Shown: positions 1-10,059 of the stretch, one piece after another
How positions within the stretch are numbered: position 1 is the first letter of the stretch
How the letters are laid out: every line of letters begins with the position of its first letter
Assembly (NCBI GenBank): GCA_036924085.1
Contig: JAVGWX010000008.1
Span: forward strand, 50,017,019-50,081,018
From: Ariolimax columbianus
Taxonomy: Eukaryota; Mollusca; Gastropoda; Stylommatophora; Arionidae
Direction of reading: 5' to 3'
DNA: 64,000 nt
Made by a program: the position numbers and the translations under genes
Notes under the pieces: generated by a model
Told to the model about the DNA's origin: nothing
Databases searched by the model: none
Seen by the model: only the letters and a program-made list of their open reading frames with translations

Positions 1-30
1 TCAATTTTCTCCTTGTTTAATCAAAAAAGT

Positions 31-668
31 AAGATGGCAGCGCCTGACTGGCTGTGCTCTCGACGCGCTCCGGTGTTTGTGTCATTTTCTGCTGTTTGCT
101 AGTTCATGTTCGGATGATAATTTCACGACTTCTTCACCATTTAATAGCAAGAACTTTTTTCTGTGGGATTGATGTGTTTTAATTTGGTTATCCTGTTGTT
201 ATGCTGCATTTCGCTGTGCCTGGCTTAAATCGTGAAACGACAATCCAGGAATTTAGCCCAGGTTTTCACTACTGAAGGGCATTCCTGCTCGGACTGAAGC
301 CTACTTCCTCCTGCCCCCCTCCACCGGAAGTTACACCATACCTCTCCCAACCTCATATTCTCAGCACAGCAAGAGTCACGCTGACCCAAAGGTGGACACA
401 ATCCAGAGGCCACTTGGGCAGTACACGAAGAAGCAGGGAATGCGACACGGACAGACAAGGAAAGCCGACATAAACATTGGTTCAACACACACCTTGTGGC
501 CCTCATCCCAAGACTGCGTAGTGCTGGGCTCCACCTGGGGAGTCTGTAGGGATTTTGGTTGACACACTACGCATGAATAATCCTCAGTAGTTCGACTTGG
601 TAGTGGTCGATCGTTGCAACGGGCCTTCGGCTGCTAAGAGAATATGATTATTATTATTATTATTATTA
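31..668 (+). repeat. Family Z repeat, copy 1
   Basis: About 640 bp, from AAGATGGCAGCGCC to an (ATT)n tail at 644-668. The same sequence occurs inverted at 23031-23692. The (ATT)n tail and lack of coding content suggest a non-autonomous retroelement or a LINE 3' piece. The last ~90 bp (GGTAGTGGTCGATCG...) also ends the LINE fragment at 12211-12575, so Z may share its 3' end with that LINE. Confidence 0.75.
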
Positions 669-905
669 ATCAAGCCATATGGAGCAATCTGAACAGTACG
701 ACCAGGTTGGGCTTCCATCAGCAAATTTTGAGCGTTCTTGAGAAAATTTATTGACCCAGTTATGTTCCTCTTTATGCGGCAAACACTTCTCACTGTAAAC
801 TGTAAGCATTTCCATTTTAATATCCTTTGCAGAAAGTTCTTTTGCCCCCCAAAAACGCACAACAGCACTTTGATTGTACACCTCTGTGAGTACACACACC
901 ATTTT
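669..905 (-). pseudogene. Mariner-type transposase N-terminal fragment
   Basis: Minus-strand reading gives AVVRFWGAKELSAKDIKMEM, a conserved HNWVNKF motif and SKFADGSPTW. This resembles the helix-turn-helix DNA-binding part of mariner-family transposases (the pattern WAKG...I...VYGE......V..WV..F). Only the N-terminal 78 codons remain and no catalytic DDE part is seen. It abuts the tail of the Z repeat. Confidence 0.6.
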
Positions 906-1259
906 GCATTTGAGTCCGCACGTGCATGCAACACTTAGTGTCTGCTACCTAAAGTAATCACAAAGGTGGATGTTGCTGCCACCTAATGACACCTTTAGAA
1001 ACTACCAATTACATTTTCTGGCTATCCCATACCTGCTTACTGACTTACCCACGTAGAACCTATATGTTTGCTCATTCTGTAACACAGTACAGCAAATTAG
1101 CACCATAAATTATTGGTTTAGCAGCAATAATAAAAAGAGGGGGTGTGTCTGAATGGTTCAAATCCTGTGTACTGACAAAGTGTGCATCAGATTGAATTCC
1201 TGGTAAACCATATGTTGTTTTTCTGATGGTGATGAAATAAATAAACATAACCTGCACAC

Positions 1260-1850
1260 TACTTTGCGACAGCAGTGGCCAAATGGCTTGTAGTTTTCAG
1301 CCTAAAAACCCCTCGACTTCCCCAGCAATAGGAATAAAGTCGTTAAAGATAGTATTTTTTAAATAAAAAGAACAGAAAATTGTTTATGCAGAATTTATCT
1401 GGTAATTTTGTTTTGAAAAAAAAAAATACTCTGTGACCATTTAAATTCTTCCCAGTGGGCATCAGCAATGGGGATAAACACCTTAGTGATACATTTTTTT
1501 AGTAGATACAATGTGGACTTTGAAGGGAATTACTAGTGGGAGCATGTGCATGTCGTTATGGCAACTGAGGATTGTAAGCATTGGTAGTAGTAGTAGTTAT
1601 AGTAGTTGCCCATTGCGAACGAAGATGATGAGAGCATTACATTTGTGTGGGATCCTATTCTGGATCTGCACACTCTACTGCATGAAGGGCACACGTGGAC
1701 TGCGTTGGTAGCCTTTCAACCAGCTCACTTCTCCCTCACTACATCAGAGATTTTCTGCTCAGGCAGACCAATACTTTGTGTGATTACAAAGCACCAGGCT
1801 GAGTGGTATGGTGCAAACAACTCCTAAAAGGTAACAATAATAATTGAGGT
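1260..1850. other. Intron/flank, no feature recognised
   Basis: No coding or repeat family identified. Two weakly similar 30-base stretches (near 1318 and 1463, cagcaatrggrataaa) hint at a diverged local duplication. A (TAG)n run is present at 1586-1606. Confidence 0.5.
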
Positions 1851-2420
1851 CTTTCACAGAGGTCTTTAGTGAATCTTTCTATTTTTCTTCTACCCACCCG
1901 ATGATTGTTTGCCTGTCTTGAGTGTACCATAAAGGATTTGCTTTAGGTAGGCAGTGGTCAGGCATGGGGACAACATGCCCTACCCACCGAATCTGGGCAC
2001 TCTATAACAAAGTGTAGATACTAGGGAGTTTTGCTCTTTGAGCACTTTGTAGTTTGGTACCCTGTCCTGCCAGTTGACCTTGAGCAGCCGGCAAAGACAT
2101 CCCATGTGGATGTGTTTGTGCTATCTGGCATAACTACTGGACACCATCCAGGTCTTGCAAGCATAGAGGAGGGTGGTAAGAACGATGGCATGATATACTT
2201 GGACCATGGTTTCTGCATTGATGCCCCTTTGATTCCAAACACTTTTGTGTGGCTCTGGCAATCCTATTGTTGATTTTGGACAAGCATCTCTGATTAGGAT
2301 GCTGTCCAGGTATATAAATCCATCTACCACCTTAGATGCTGTGTATGCACTGTGATGGTCAATTTGTGGTAGAGGTTGCAAACCACTGCAACTGAAGTGG
2401 TTCTATAGGTCTTGTTCATT
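1850..2420 (-). pseudogene. RTE-like LINE RT C-terminal fragment
   Basis: Minus-strand frames give VDGFIYLDSILIRDACPKS, INAETMVQVYHAIVLTTLLY and ACKTWMV, matching the FxYLGS and TLLYxxETW segments that follow the reverse-transcriptase domain in RTE-like LINEs. Several frameshifts and stops make it a dead copy. Confidence 0.7.
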
Positions 2421-2462
2421 CATGACTCAAAATAGAAATTGATGGAATACTTTGGTTCTAGA

Positions 2463-2818
2463 GGAACTGTTGTTGTTTGTTTCGAATGCCCACAATGAGT
2501 AGGTTTACTCTTTTTTTGCGCCCTGAAAAGGACGTTAAGTGGCGGGTTGCAGTAGCTTTTTTCACATCCCGAACATGCTGATGGTTGTGGACTGGGGTCC
2601 TCCAGGCGGCTGTGATATTCTTGACTTCATCTGCATGTCGCTCACTACTACGGGGGTCTTGTTGATCCCTCATCTCGTTGTCCAGGCTGCCATGAAAACA
2701 GCCTGTTTCCAGGGAGGGCTACGAGGAAGAAGAGGTGAGGGTCTAAGCCAGTATATTTTACCTAACCCTAGCATGTCTGATCAGTATGTTTTGCCTGACC
2801 AAACATTAGTCTTCTTCA
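2463..2818 (+). repeat. Family A repeat (~350 bp)
   Basis: Starts at GAATGCCCACAATGAGTA and runs through CGCCCTGAAAAGGACGTTAA, CTCCAGGCGGCTGTG and CAGTATGTTTTGCCTGACC. Other copies: 21592-21930, 34630-34975 (-), 38969-39027 plus 41524-41815, 42930-43205, 45236-45568, 54975-55204 plus 55804-55925 (-). No convincing protein. Mobility class unknown. This copy ends 145 bp before the first EGF exon. Confidence 0.85.
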
Positions 2819-2963
2819 CCTCAAGTGGATCTAGAAAGAGTAAAAATAAGAAACGCGTCTATAATTTTGCAGAAAAATACTAAAACGGTTCTCCGTTGAA
2901 GATTGTGATGGTCCGCCGTCTAATGTATAAATGTCTAATGTAAAAATGTCATTCTTTTCACAG

Positions 2964-3113
2964 CTTGTGATGGCAGTTATGACAGAAACTGCTCCAGATC
3001 ATGTGGAAAGTGTAAGAACGGTGACGCTTGCAACCGTCAGACAGGGGCTTGTAACCAAGGTTGTGAGCCTGGCTACACATCTGCAAGTTCTCTCCTGCAG
3101 CTGTGTGACACAA
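2964..3113 (+). CDS. RPTP exon: EGF-like module 1
   Basis: A phase 1-1 exon of 150 bp with acceptor tcacag and donor gtatgt. It encodes about 50 residues beginning CDGSYDRNCSRSCGKC and running through the CNRQTGAC and GCEPGYT motifs. The cysteine spacing is that of MEGF/laminin-type EGF modules, with a predicted extracellular position. The C-terminal loop is a little long (about 9 residues between GYT and the last Cys) compared with the next two modules. The segment ctctcctgcag inside the exon resembles a second acceptor, so an alternative shorter exon cannot be excluded. Earlier exons of the gene must lie upstream of the window or among the repeats before it. Confidence 0.88.
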
Positions 3114-3417
3114 GTATGTATAAAACGAGCCCTCTCATATAATGGCAGACCAAGCCACAACAAATATTGCTGTTTAAAGCTGGCTGTGAGCTTCTCAACA
3201 TGATAAGGGTCAGGTTGCCGTGAAAATTAATATGATAATAGCAAGCCAACCTCAATGTTGAAAAGCTTCTATTATAGGCAAGGAAATTAGCTTATAAAGT
3301 GCTTTTAGAGTTTTTGGTCATGGTCGACTTGCCCTTGCAATTTGGAGGGTCGCATATGTTATGCGTGTAGTTTTTTAATTTTCGAATAAGATGATTGTCA
3401 ACAACAGATCTTTTCTT

Positions 3418-4035
3418 TATTTCTTTTGTGTGTGTTTTCTTTCTTTTTTACTTTAATTTATTTATCCTTTCTTTCTTTCTTTCATTTATTAATTTTTCCT
3501 TTATTTATGCTTTTATTTATATTTCATTTATTTATCCTTTCATTTATTTATCTTTTCTTTCTTTCATTTAATTATGCTTTCATTTATCTATTCTTTCATT
3601 TATCTATCCTTTCTTTCATTTATTTATCCTTTCTTTCATTTATTTATGCATTTATTTATCCTTTCATTTATTTATATTTTCTTTCTTTCATTTATTTATC
3701 ATTTTATTTATTTATATTTTCTTTCTTTTATTTATTTATCCTTTCTTTTATTTATTTATCTTTTCTTTCCTTCATGTATTTATGCTTCCATTTATTTATA
3801 TTTTCTTTCTTTCATTTGTTTATTTTTTCTTTTGTTATTGATCTTTTCTTTCTTTTTTTTTATCTATCCATTCATTTATTTATATTTTCTTTCTTTCATT
3901 TATTTATCCTTTCTTTCATTTATTTATTCTTTAATTTATTTATCCTTTCTTTCATTTATTTATTATTTTTTTCATTCATTTATGCTTTCATTTATCTATC
4001 CTTTCTTTAATTTATTTATATTTTTTTTCTTTTAA
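3418..4035. repeat. Degenerate (TTTA/TTTC)n microsatellite
   Basis: About 600 bp of T-rich imperfect repeats mixing CATTTATTTATC and CTTTCTTT blocks. Long stop-poor frames across it encode F/L/I/Y/S runs and are composition artefacts. Confidence 0.95.
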
Positions 4036-4311
4036 GCTCGCTCTCACCCATCAGATTTCAGTTGTCATGTCTTTCTTTTTCTTCTACTGTTCTTCTCATG
4101 TGTTCTTTCCCTTCGCAACTCCTCTCCTCCCATGTGGATTCCATCCAAACCATATTGTTTAAATACATAATTTTTTTTTTTTTGGGGAGTGAAAGAGAAA
4201 CTTTATGGTGACTTCAGAGAAAATAAACATGTGTTCCTCAGTCCTCCAAATCCACTGGTGGCCTCCATGAAGGGAAAAAATGTGGTAATGAATTAAAGTT
4301 GATAGTTTTGG

Positions 4312-4515
4312 GGCGTCTGGTTAGCATAGTGGTAGAGCACTCGCTTTTTATGGCAAAGGTGTGGGGGTTCAATTCCTGTTACCGGTCAGCTGTAAATGGT
4401 TAGCTGGCTTACAATTAGGTAAGGAAAGGCAGTGAGGAAGGGTACTGACTGCTCCACCTCATACAAGCTGTGGCTTAGTATGCTGAAGTCTCTAACACTT
4501 AATTTCTGACCAGGT
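4312..4515 (+). mobile_element. tRNA-derived SINE, type S2
   Basis: The tRNA-like head has an A box in GGTTAGCATAGTGGTAGAGC and a B box GGTTCAATTCC at the right spacing. The body contains CAGCTGTAAATGG and GAAGTCTCTAACACTT. Body-related pieces are at 57329-57500 and, inverted, at 62675-62800. Confidence 0.75.
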
Positions 4516-4609
4516 GGTTAAGTCTGCTGTGGTGACCCACTTTACCTAATTGTCTTTTATTTTCAAAATACTTATTCTTATAGATACCTTGGGGTCATAA
4601 CAGGGCTAA

Positions 4610-4880
4610 GGATGTATAACAGTGAATGAACTTGGCAGCAGGCAGCGACTCATAGCTGGCTGCTTGCATTAGGGTCGGCGAACCATAGCTGACCAAGACT
4701 CTATATCCTGCCTTCTAACGACAGCCTAGAAAACAGGCTGCACTAGTGTAATCTAGCTAAAAGAATAGGGATCACAGAGGCAAGGCAAACCAGGTACTCA
4801 ACAAGCCAGCTGACATTGCATGTGTCGTTCTGAAAAGCGCAGATATTGCAGCCTCGTTGTAAAAGTAAACACAGTCACAA
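4610..4880 (+). repeat. Family M repeat, 5' half
   Basis: Shares GGCAGCGACTCATAGCTGGC, GCATTAGGGTCGGCGAACC and the AGAATAGGGATCACAG block with copies at 17998-18270 and 57595-57855, and more distantly with 46045-46395 and 50846-51185. No protein. The strong first ~120 bp define the family. Confidence 0.7.
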
Positions 4881-5029
4881 AGAACCCCAAAACACTATCC
4901 ATATTGTGTTTAACAGATGTAGAGAAAAATTATAATTTCTTTGTTGTGTACAAAAACCCCTCTAGGGTGGAAGGTTTGCCTTATCTTTCCAGTGTACATC
5001 TCCTAGAATGCATTTGAGCTACCGGACAA

Positions 5030-5780
5030 AAGAAATCTCTAGAAACATTAAACATATTATATGATGCACAGATTATTTAGAGTGAAAAGTTTGTTTTTTC
5101 TAAATGGCGACCTGTAAACTTGTTGAGGTATAACCTATGCACTGAGGAAAAAAAACCTTATAGATTGAATTGATTATTTTACACATTATCGATACGCTCG
5201 AGTCGATTCAGGCATAATTATCCTTCAATTAATAAATCAATAATATATCTACATTATTTATTTATGCATGAGGCTATCGACCTCTTTATGTAAAACAAAT
5301 TGCTACTGAAACCATCACTGCAAAAGTAATCAAAGTGCTTTGGTGCATGCTTTCAAAAGGAGGCCAACTGTAGTGGTGGCTCTATACTTCGGCTGGAGTG
5401 AAAAGGGGACAGGAAGAAGATTATTTATTTACATGTCAGAAAACTTTACGTTATTCATTTGCATTAAATGTGCTTCATTGTGTAGCGTGGAGCCTAGTTA
5501 ACAATGAGCTGGGATTACGGCGAAATCACGAACAGACAAAAAAAAATCTGGGCAGGGTTCGTTCCTGGTACAACCGCTCGTCCAGTCGACGCAGCTGTAA
5601 ATATGTACCTCACATATGATTTAGGGAGGCATAAACAGCATGGAAGGGAACAGGCCACCCGACCTCACATAATACATGAAGACATAGTGCATGGCTTGGT
5701 GCATGAAGAGTTATCTTCATCCCCTGCGGCAATTGTTGCTATGGAACTGACCTTTACCGTTTACCTTATTGTACGAATGT
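5030..5780. other. Intron, no feature recognised
   Basis: AT-rich to 5340, then mixed sequence. The frame at 5504-5812 (MSWDYGEITNRQKKIW...) has no family resemblance and no splice context, so I do not call it a gene. Confidence 0.5.
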
Positions 5781-5781
5781 T

Positions 5782-6674
5782 GTTCAAGTCAAACCGGAAA
5801 GTTTTTTTGTAAGGATAATAACAATTTTTTTCAAGTAGTCAAAATGCCATTTATTTTTCGATTGAATCTTCTGCAACGTTTATCCCAGCGTTTAAGTAAT
5901 GCTTGAAAAGCTTCAGCGTAGAAAGATTTGTCAGTATGTCTGAACTTCATCAGTGCTGAAATGCTGACCTCCAAGAAATTCTTTTAGGGGTCCAAACAGG
6001 TGGTAATTGCTTGGAACAAGGTCTGGGCAGTAAGGTGGAGCGATCAAAAAAGAAAAAGTCATGCACTTCCATGTCAAAACGTTCCTTCAATTCAGTGCAG
6101 GCTTGAACTCTTCTTTGCCGGTCAAAGCGGAATGCTGCCATAGCATCCAACATACACTAACCTTCAGAAAATGCAAATGTTCATGAATAATAGTGTTCAC
6201 CGTTCCCAGATAAAGACTTGCCTCTTGTGCAATTTCGCAACAGGTTATGCATCGATTTTCCAAGATAAGGCATTCTACAATCTGGACATGCACAGGAATG
6301 ACTGTGGTGGATTGAGAGCCACCATGGCCTGGGATCATTACTCACGAATTGACGGCCTTCTCTAAAACATTTACACCATTTAAATGTCTTACTGTGGCTG
6401 AGTGCCTCATCGCTGTATTGTGATTGCAGGCTTCTGTAAATTTCCGCAGGTTTCACGCCTTCTTTCACAAGAAACTTCATCACAACACACTATTCCATGC
6501 AAGCACTAACAGTGTTGTCCGCCATTTTTATTTATCTATCAAGAGACTGGCCCATGGGAAGTGGGCCACCTAGCAGTAATAGGACACAAGTGCTCCTAAC
6601 TAATGATAGTAGTTCCAGCATGCTATAACCCATTTACGTAGAACTATAACAGAAAGTCCTGGTTTGATTTGAAC
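5782..6674 (-). mobile_element. Mariner-family relic with terminal inverted repeats
   Basis: Ends are GTTCAAGTCAAACCGGAAAG on the left and, on the complementary strand, GTTCAAATCAAACCAGGAC on the right, an imperfect terminal inverted repeat. Between them minus-strand frames give KFLVKEGVKPAEIYRSLQSQ with KWCKCFREGR (HTH part), then TVNTIIHEHLHFLKVS and QACTELKERFDMEVHDFF in successive frames. That order is a mariner-type transposase broken by at least two frameshifts and truncated before the catalytic centre. Length is about 0.9 kb against ~1.3 kb for a full element. Confidence 0.78.
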
Positions 6675-6898
6675 GCCCCTTGTATGAAACACATGCATCA
6701 TAGCTCCTTTGAAAGTTCTGTGATATGTTTTAGCGGCTGTTCAGTAGAAATCATGTTGCACTGCTGAAAAGAAGCAGTTATTTCTGCATTTAGTATGTAT
6801 CTATTTGAGTATGTTGATGTTTATATGTTCTGTTCTTAAGAATCGACTTCACTGCACTTTTATTAAATGATACAGTGTGTTTCTGTTTCTAAGAATCG

Positions 6899-7965
6899 AT
6901 GTCACTTCATTCTGGGCATACCCATAGATGCTCAGTCTCTCTCATCAAATGGCGTAAGGTATGGATGCTGATGGTCTCTGTAGCTCACTGGTTGTACACT
7001 CTTCTGCACTGTCTTCTCATGTGCCCCACTCCACTCGAACCTCGTTTAATGTCGAAACTTTGCAGTCTGTGGATTGATACTTCATCTATTGCTGTGTCCC
7101 CATCCAGCAGGCGGCCATTGATTGATTTCTAAATGTCACTTCTATCTATCACTAATGTGTCCATGATGGGAGCTTGTGAAACCATGATGTCAGCTCTTTC
7201 ATTGCCCTGAACCCCGGCATGAACAGGACAGTAGATCCATGTCAATGCCTGGAGATTTGAGGCCTCAACAGCTGCTTTCCACTCGTATCTTAGCCACCCT
7301 TCTGTACTTTCTGAAGTATAGCTTGCGTTTCGGTTACGATGACTGCCCTTATTATAGAAGTCTCAGATATCCATTTCAGTGCTGAGGTCACTGCTTCCAT
7401 CTCCATTCTCATACTGGATGTTGTTGATATGTATGCCCTACTGCACTTAGCAACGACCTCTCCTCTCACTCTAGCCGAGAAACCCTAGTCTGATGTCCCA
7501 CTGCGCACGACTGATCCGTCAGTGTATATGACAGCGTCACTCCTGGGTGGCGAAGTGTGTGCATACTGATGGTTCTTGTAGCTTGTGGTTGTACTCACTC
7601 CTGCTGTGTCCTCTCATGTGCTCGACCCTCTTTTGATTTCAAAGTCCTGCAGTCTGTGAGCTACTGATTCATATATTGGAGTGTTGTCATTCAACAAGTG
7701 GTAATAGATAGACTTCAAAATGTCACCACTATTCATCTCTAATGTGCCCATAATGGGTGCTAAGATGTCAGCTCTTCCATTGCCAGGAACCGCAGCATGA
7801 CCAGGACAGTAGATCCACACCAGCCTCCGGCAGTTTGACGCCTCTACAGCAGCCATATACTCATGCCTTAGCCTGCCCTTCTGAACTTTCCCAAGTAAAG
7901 ATTTGTAGTCTGACATGATGACTGCTCTTGTGAAGAGGGTCTCAGAAACCCACTTCAGAGCTGGT
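6899..7965 (-). pseudogene. LINE RNase H region, duplicated and degenerate
   Basis: Two diverged minus-strand copies (about 6899-7545 and 7546-7965) of an RNase H-like segment. The better copy reads VIMSDYKSLLGKVQ in approximate frame, then RRLVWIYCPGHAAVPGNGRA and APIMGTLEMNSGDI. The other carries AVIYTDGSVVRSGTSD in reverse. The WxxGHxGxxGNxxAD pattern is typical of retroelement RNase H. Stops and frameshifts rule out activity. Confidence 0.72.
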
Positions 7966-8058
7966 TCGATGATGTGCAGTTATTATCAGGTTGGGGCTTC
8001 TCTGCTACAGTGAGAGGTCAGGCTGTTGCTGAGTGGAGTGAGGCATACAGGACAATAA
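7966..8058 (+). pseudogene. Inverted LINE RNase H segment (left part)
   Basis: Plus-strand reading GWGFSATVRGQAVAEWSEAY is the part of RNase H missing from the minus-strand element on either side. It continues after the SINE at 8324-8384 (SSLRMEMKAVALALKWVSET). The segment is thus inverted relative to its flanks. Confidence 0.7.
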
Positions 8059-8310
8059 GGGGACGGCGTGGCCTAGTGGTTAAGTGGCACGGCTCACAAC
8101 CAGAAGGTGCTGGGTTCGATCCCCATCGCAGCACCGGCCGTTACCCCGGGGAAGCAAACCCTTAGAAAATGCAGGAGGAAGCAGACCCTTACATAAAATG
8201 CATGCTGAAGTCGGATGCACTGGGCCGACAGGCGCAAAATAAAAACATAGTGCAACGCACTCCGCCTTGGGGATAAGAGAAATAAGGCGAACGCAAAAAA
8301 ACAAAACAAA
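8059..8310 (+). mobile_element. tRNA-derived SINE S1 with 13-bp TSD
   Basis: The tRNA-like head has A box GGCCTAGTGGTTAAG and B box GGTTCGATCCC. The body contains GGGGAAGCAAACCCTTAGA and GCGCAAAATAAAAAC, with an A-rich tail. TSD TACAGGACAATAA at 8046-8058 and 8311-8323. It lies inside the inverted LINE segment. Confidence 0.95.
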
Positions 8311-8360
8311 TACAGGACAATAACCTCCAGTTTGAGAATGGAGATGAAGGCAGTGGCCTT

Positions 8361-8610
8361 AGCTCTGAAGTGGGTTTCTGAGACCCATATATATATATAT
8401 GATCGCATCACTCTCATGAGTGTTAAAATTAATTAGGCTAACCTCAAGCTCTTCTTTCCCAGTGCACCACTCTCTGCATTCCCTGTCTAGGGTTATGATG
8501 AATCTGTGGTAATCTGTCATCCTATTGCCAGCTTGAACACATTCTTCTACCTTAACTATAGTCACCTGACCAATCATGTTCTCTGCCTGTGGTATCCATG
8601 ACATCCTCTC
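8361..8610 (-). pseudogene. LINE fragment upstream of RNase H
   Basis: Minus strand reads ECVQAGNRMTDYHRFIITLD and GKEELEVSLINFNTHESDAI IY, the linker that should run straight into the YTDGS of RNase H. A (TA)n run at 8386-8400 marks the break. The 24-bp inverted repeat at 8361-8384 pairs with 7939-7962. Confidence 0.68.
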
Positions 8611-8639
8611 TTGATTCTTGTTATAGACTTATGCTAGAT

Positions 8640-9314
8640 TAATGTAACGAACAGAGATGTCAGCTTTGTTCAAATAGTTAATATAAAGATATACTATTTA
8701 TAATAAATGAAATCCCAGCGAGAACCATATTCTGAACACATCTTTTTAGCGTACGTTCCTAATTAAACATGGAAATGGTTGCAGATCAACAGAAGATTTG
8801 CATATTTAATGATGATTGTACACAAAATGCTGCATTCAGAATATGGTGATTCCCCAGGACCTTGAGATGAAACTTTGGCAAAAATACCAAACAAAAATAA
8901 TGATAAACGGTTGAAAACAGCACAAAGCTGTACAAAATATGGTAAAGCATGCTAATTTACAGGTGTGAAATGAATTCCTGAAGAAGAAGCCGTGGACATG
9001 TCATGTGTTTAATTTTAAAAAAATTGTAATTTCAATATTTTCACAATTTATCTGCAGTCTTGAACATGTACTTTAGAGTCTATTAAGATGGACCCACACA
9101 TTGCTTAATCACCCTCCACTGCACTTGTCCTAACGTAGTGGAGTAATAAGCTGCTTGAGCTTATCCCACTATGCAGGAAATTCTCCTACTGGCTACATCC
9201 AGCTCACGCCAGAGCTGGAATTTGCGCAGGGGCATCTGCCCTTGAAGAAATACAGGTCGTCTAAGACTAAGACTTGAGCATGTACTAATTTATTCTAAAT
9301 ACATTTACACACAG
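8640..9314. other. Intron, no feature recognised
   Basis: AT-rich sequence. 9090-9270 is less AT-rich and looks like part of a dispersed repeat, but no second copy was seen in the window. Confidence 0.45.
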
Positions 9315-9449
9315 AATGCAGTTTTAAATATGGTCCAAACTGTGAATCTAAATGTGGAGAGTGCTATGGAGGTGCCCAGTGTGACATTGTTACTGGTCAT
9401 TGCCCAGATGGATGTAAAGATGGATACAGTAATGAGAAATGCAACAGCA
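9315..9449 (+). CDS. RPTP exon: EGF-like module 2
   Basis: A phase 1-1 exon of 135 bp between acacag and gtaagt. It encodes CSFKYGPNCESKCGEC, then CDIVTGHC, GCKDGYSNEKC, the same eight-cysteine-type pattern as the neighbouring modules. Joined to the previous exon the split codon gives Lys. Each module sits on its own symmetrical exon, the usual route for EGF modules to be duplicated without a frame shift. The preceding 6.2 kb intron is filled with repeats, so an additional EGF exon there cannot be ruled out. Confidence 0.92.
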
Positions 9450-9921
9450 GTAAGTGCCTTGAACAAAAATGTATTTGTTTCAAATTTGCACCCTGATTAT
9501 TCTTCTCTTTGTTGGACTTTCTCATCTTCACTGTTCATTTGATTTTCCTTTCCACTTTTCATTAAAAACAAATTTTTCACATCATTTGTGCTATTATAAT
9601 TATTTTCATCTTGTTTTATTGGAACATCTAAATTTCTTCTGTTCATTGTGGATCTACTTATAATATTATGTGACTCGTCCAGAAATAATTCTTGAAAAAA
9701 AACAAAAAAGCAGAGGTAAAACATGAGTATCATGGCTAGCAAAAATTATATTGCTTTTGTTAAAGTTAATAAATCTAATTCATTTTGTCTTTTACTATAA
9801 TTTAATACAATTGTCAATTGTAATGGGTAAATAAATTCTAGTTACCTGATCATGAACCAGCTAATCCGATGTGAATAAATGCTACTACTTTCATTTCATC
9901 AACACCATTTTTATATTTTAG

Positions 9922-10059
9922 ATTGCCCAAGCTTCTTTTATGGTAAGGACTGTGCCAAAAGGTGCGGAATTTGCAAGAACAATTCAAGCTGTGATCCTTT
10001 TACTGGTCGTTGTATGTTGGGATGTGGTGATGGTCACATTGGATTTGAGTGTATCAGAA
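9922..10059 (+). CDS. RPTP exon: EGF-like module 3
   Basis: A phase 1-1 exon of 138 bp; acceptor ttttag, donor gtaagt. It encodes CPSFFYGKDCAKRCGIC, CDPFTGRC, GCGDGHIGFEC. The intron to module 2 is only 472 bp and unusually repeat-free, which fits a recent or constrained pair. An N-N-S-S segment supplies a possible N-glycosylation site. The next exon found is the membrane span, so this is probably the membrane-proximal module. Confidence 0.92.

Noticed and set aside
1511..1827. Two short plus-strand frames
   Set aside because: No motif, no splice phase compatible with the phosphatase gene and no second copy.
3426..4035. Long F/L/I/Y-rich open frames
   Set aside because: Product of T-rich microsatellite composition; no conserved motif, splice context or codon signal.
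8075..8130. Possible tRNA gene (A and B boxes present)
   Set aside because: The head does not fold into a complete cloverleaf in register, and it is followed by the same 180-bp body and A-rich tail at eight places: a tRNA-derived SINE.
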